Source of the DNA: Petrocella sp024636985
GTDB taxonomy: Bacteria > Bacillota > Clostridia > Lachnospirales > Vallitaleaceae
Reading direction: 5' to 3'
Assembly: GCA_024636985.1 (NCBI GenBank)
Contig: JAGXFY010000027.1
Span: 1 to 6,258 of the forward strand
DNA length: 6,258 bases
In this document: positions 5,572 through 6,258 of the stretch, in pieces
Layout: the number at the start of each line of letters is the position of its first letter
How positions within the stretch are numbered: the first letter of the stretch is position 1
Position numbers and translations under genes: made by a program
Notes under the pieces: generated by a model
What the model saw: the letters and a program-made list of their open reading frames with translations, nothing else
Told to the model about the DNA's origin: nothing
Database searches by the model: none

Positions 5572-5660
5572 TATGATGCCCCCTAAGATAGTTTTGCCCG
5601 TAGGCTATATAATACAATAAGCTACTCGCCTATTTATTATTGTGTGAATTAGAAATAAAG

Positions 5661-6179
5661 TTACTGGATAACGACACTGTCTTCCCCATCGATTTCTACT
5701 AAATGAACAGAAACAATTTCTTCTTTTGATGTTGGTACATTTTTACCGACGTAATCCGCTCGAAGTGGTAATTCTCTATGTCCTCTGTCAATAAGTGTTG
5801 CAAATTGTATCTTTCGTGCACGTCCGGCATCCATAACCGCATCCAGCGCCGCTCTACAGGTTCTACCAGTATAGACAACATCATCCACCAAAACCACAAT
5901 TTGATCGTTTACATTAATATTGAGTTGGTTATTAACCACGGGTTGTATGCTTTTCTTTTCTAAGTCGTCTCGGTAAAAGGTGATGTCTAGAGACCCAAAG
6001 GGTACTTTGAGGCCTTCTATTTCTTCAATTTTCGCTACGATTCTTTTTGCCAGAGGAACACCTCTTGTTTTAATACCAAGAATCACGACATCGGAAACAC
6101 CCTTATTATTCTCAATAATTTCATGGGCGATACGTGTAACCATGCGTCCTATAGCCTGTTGGTCCAATATATATTTCAT
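5661..6179 (-). CDS. pyrR: PyrR, pyrimidine operon attenuation regulator / uracil phosphoribosyltransferase
   Basis: A 172-residue cytoplasmic protein closely resembling B. subtilis PyrR (181 residues), which binds pyr mRNA leaders when UMP is high and promotes termination, and also converts uracil and PRPP to UMP. The type I phosphoribosyltransferase PRPP motif VVLVDDVVYTGRT is at 95-107. Other conserved stretches are TRIAHE (15-20, including the Thr and His known for RNA binding in B. subtilis), GIKTRG (35-40), LDITFYRDDL (64-73) and DRGHRELPLRADYVGKN (131-147). The N-terminus is a few residues shorter than in B. subtilis and nothing essential seems lost. The start at 6179 fits the GGAGAGG ribosome site (about 6195-6189). 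It heads the visible cluster, and a terminator-like hairpin in its leader suggests it controls itself. It also gives a likely effector for the attenuator candidate before pyrB. Confidence 0.97.
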   Translation of the reverse strand: MKYILDQQAIGRMVTRIAHEIIENNKGVSDVVILGIKTRGVPLAKRIVAKIEEIEGLKVPFGSLDITFYRDDLEKKSIQPVVNNQLNINVNDQIVVLVDDVVYTGRTCRAALDAVMDAGRARKIQFATLIDRGHRELPLRADYVGKNVPTSKEEIVSVHLVEIDGEDSVVIQ

Positions 6180-6202
6180 AGTCGTGTCCCTCTCCTTTTG
6201 GC

Positions 6203-6242
6203 AAATAAAAAGACCTCTTATTAAATAACATAATAAGAAGCC
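6203..6242 (-). terminator. Leader terminator before pyrR (attenuator candidate)
   Basis: On the minus strand GGCTTCTTATTA (6242-6231) pairs with TAATAAGAGGTC (6223-6212) over 12 pairs, two of them G-U, across a 7-base loop, and is followed by TTTTTATTTG. It ends about 24 bases before the pyrR ATG. It is either the attenuator terminator of the pyr operon or the terminator of an upstream gene. The upstream antiterminator and PyrR-binding loop would lie beyond the window edge. Confidence 0.7.
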
Positions 6243-6258
6243 GTAGCAATTACGATCG

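Noticed and set aside
5572..5660. Possible attenuator between pyrR and uraA: CAATAA/TTATTG (5642-5637 with 5620-5615) and TAGGC/GCCTA (5632-5628 with 5605-5601)
   Set aside because: The stems are only 5-6 pairs, interleaved, without a U-tract and without a PyrR-like loop; chance pairing in AT-rich sequence is likely.
2418..6228. Several open frames of 60-90 codons on the plus strand inside pyrC, uraA and pyrR, and a minus-strand frame inside pyrR
   Set aside because: They lie wholly or mostly within well-supported genes, show no recognisable motifs or convincing ribosome sites, and read as shadows of the real frames.

Overview
All six genes lie on the minus strand, so transcription runs from high to low coordinates. 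The set suggests a clostridial Firmicute, possibly of the Lachnospirales type. The reasons are low-to-medium GC, AGGAGG-like ribosome sites, PyrR, extended -10 promoters, and a stand-alone tyrosine recombinase that resembles, from memory, a lineage common in Lachnospiraceae. The organism assignment is an inference.

Layout in transcription order. At 6258-6180 is the leader of pyrR, holding a terminator-like hairpin. pyrR (6179-5661) encodes the pyrimidine attenuation regulator and is followed by uraA/pyrP (5571-4339), a uracil:proton symporter. A 178-base gap (4338-4161) holds a set of mutually exclusive RNA stems ending in an intrinsic terminator, and a strong extended -10 promoter overlaps that terminator. 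Then come pyrB (4160-3222) and pyrC (3229-1943), which overlap by 8 bases. A 147-base gap (1942-1796) carries a cluster of CTAGA-containing repeats and the promoter of a tyrosine recombinase gene (1795-728). Five bases later an iron-type alcohol dehydrogenase gene starts (722) and runs off the left edge.

How the genes fit together. PyrR and the uracil importer form a pyrimidine salvage and regulation unit. pyrB and pyrC look at first like the second and third steps of de novo UMP synthesis. However, both proteins depart from their families exactly at catalytic positions. PyrC has HCELCEPG instead of HxHxREPG and NPMT instead of the PNT substrate motif. PyrB has NENPSE where HPTQ is expected, SSRSR for STRTR, a shortened 80s loop, and Lys where an Arg normally binds aspartate. 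The pair also has lower GC than the flanking genes (sampled counts) and its own promoter, so it may be a semi-independent module. It could be a catalytically altered or scaffolding ATCase/DHOase complex. This is the most interesting point in the window.

The second point of interest is the repeat cluster in front of the recombinase gene. Two inverted arms sharing an 8-base core are separated by 7 bases, the geometry of a tyrosine-recombinase core site. Two further direct copies follow at about 25-base spacing. One arm overlaps the -35 region of the recombinase promoter, so the site could be a recombination site, an autoregulatory operator, or both. No tRNA, rRNA, CRISPR array or insertion sequence was seen, and no stretch over 300 bases lacks a gene.
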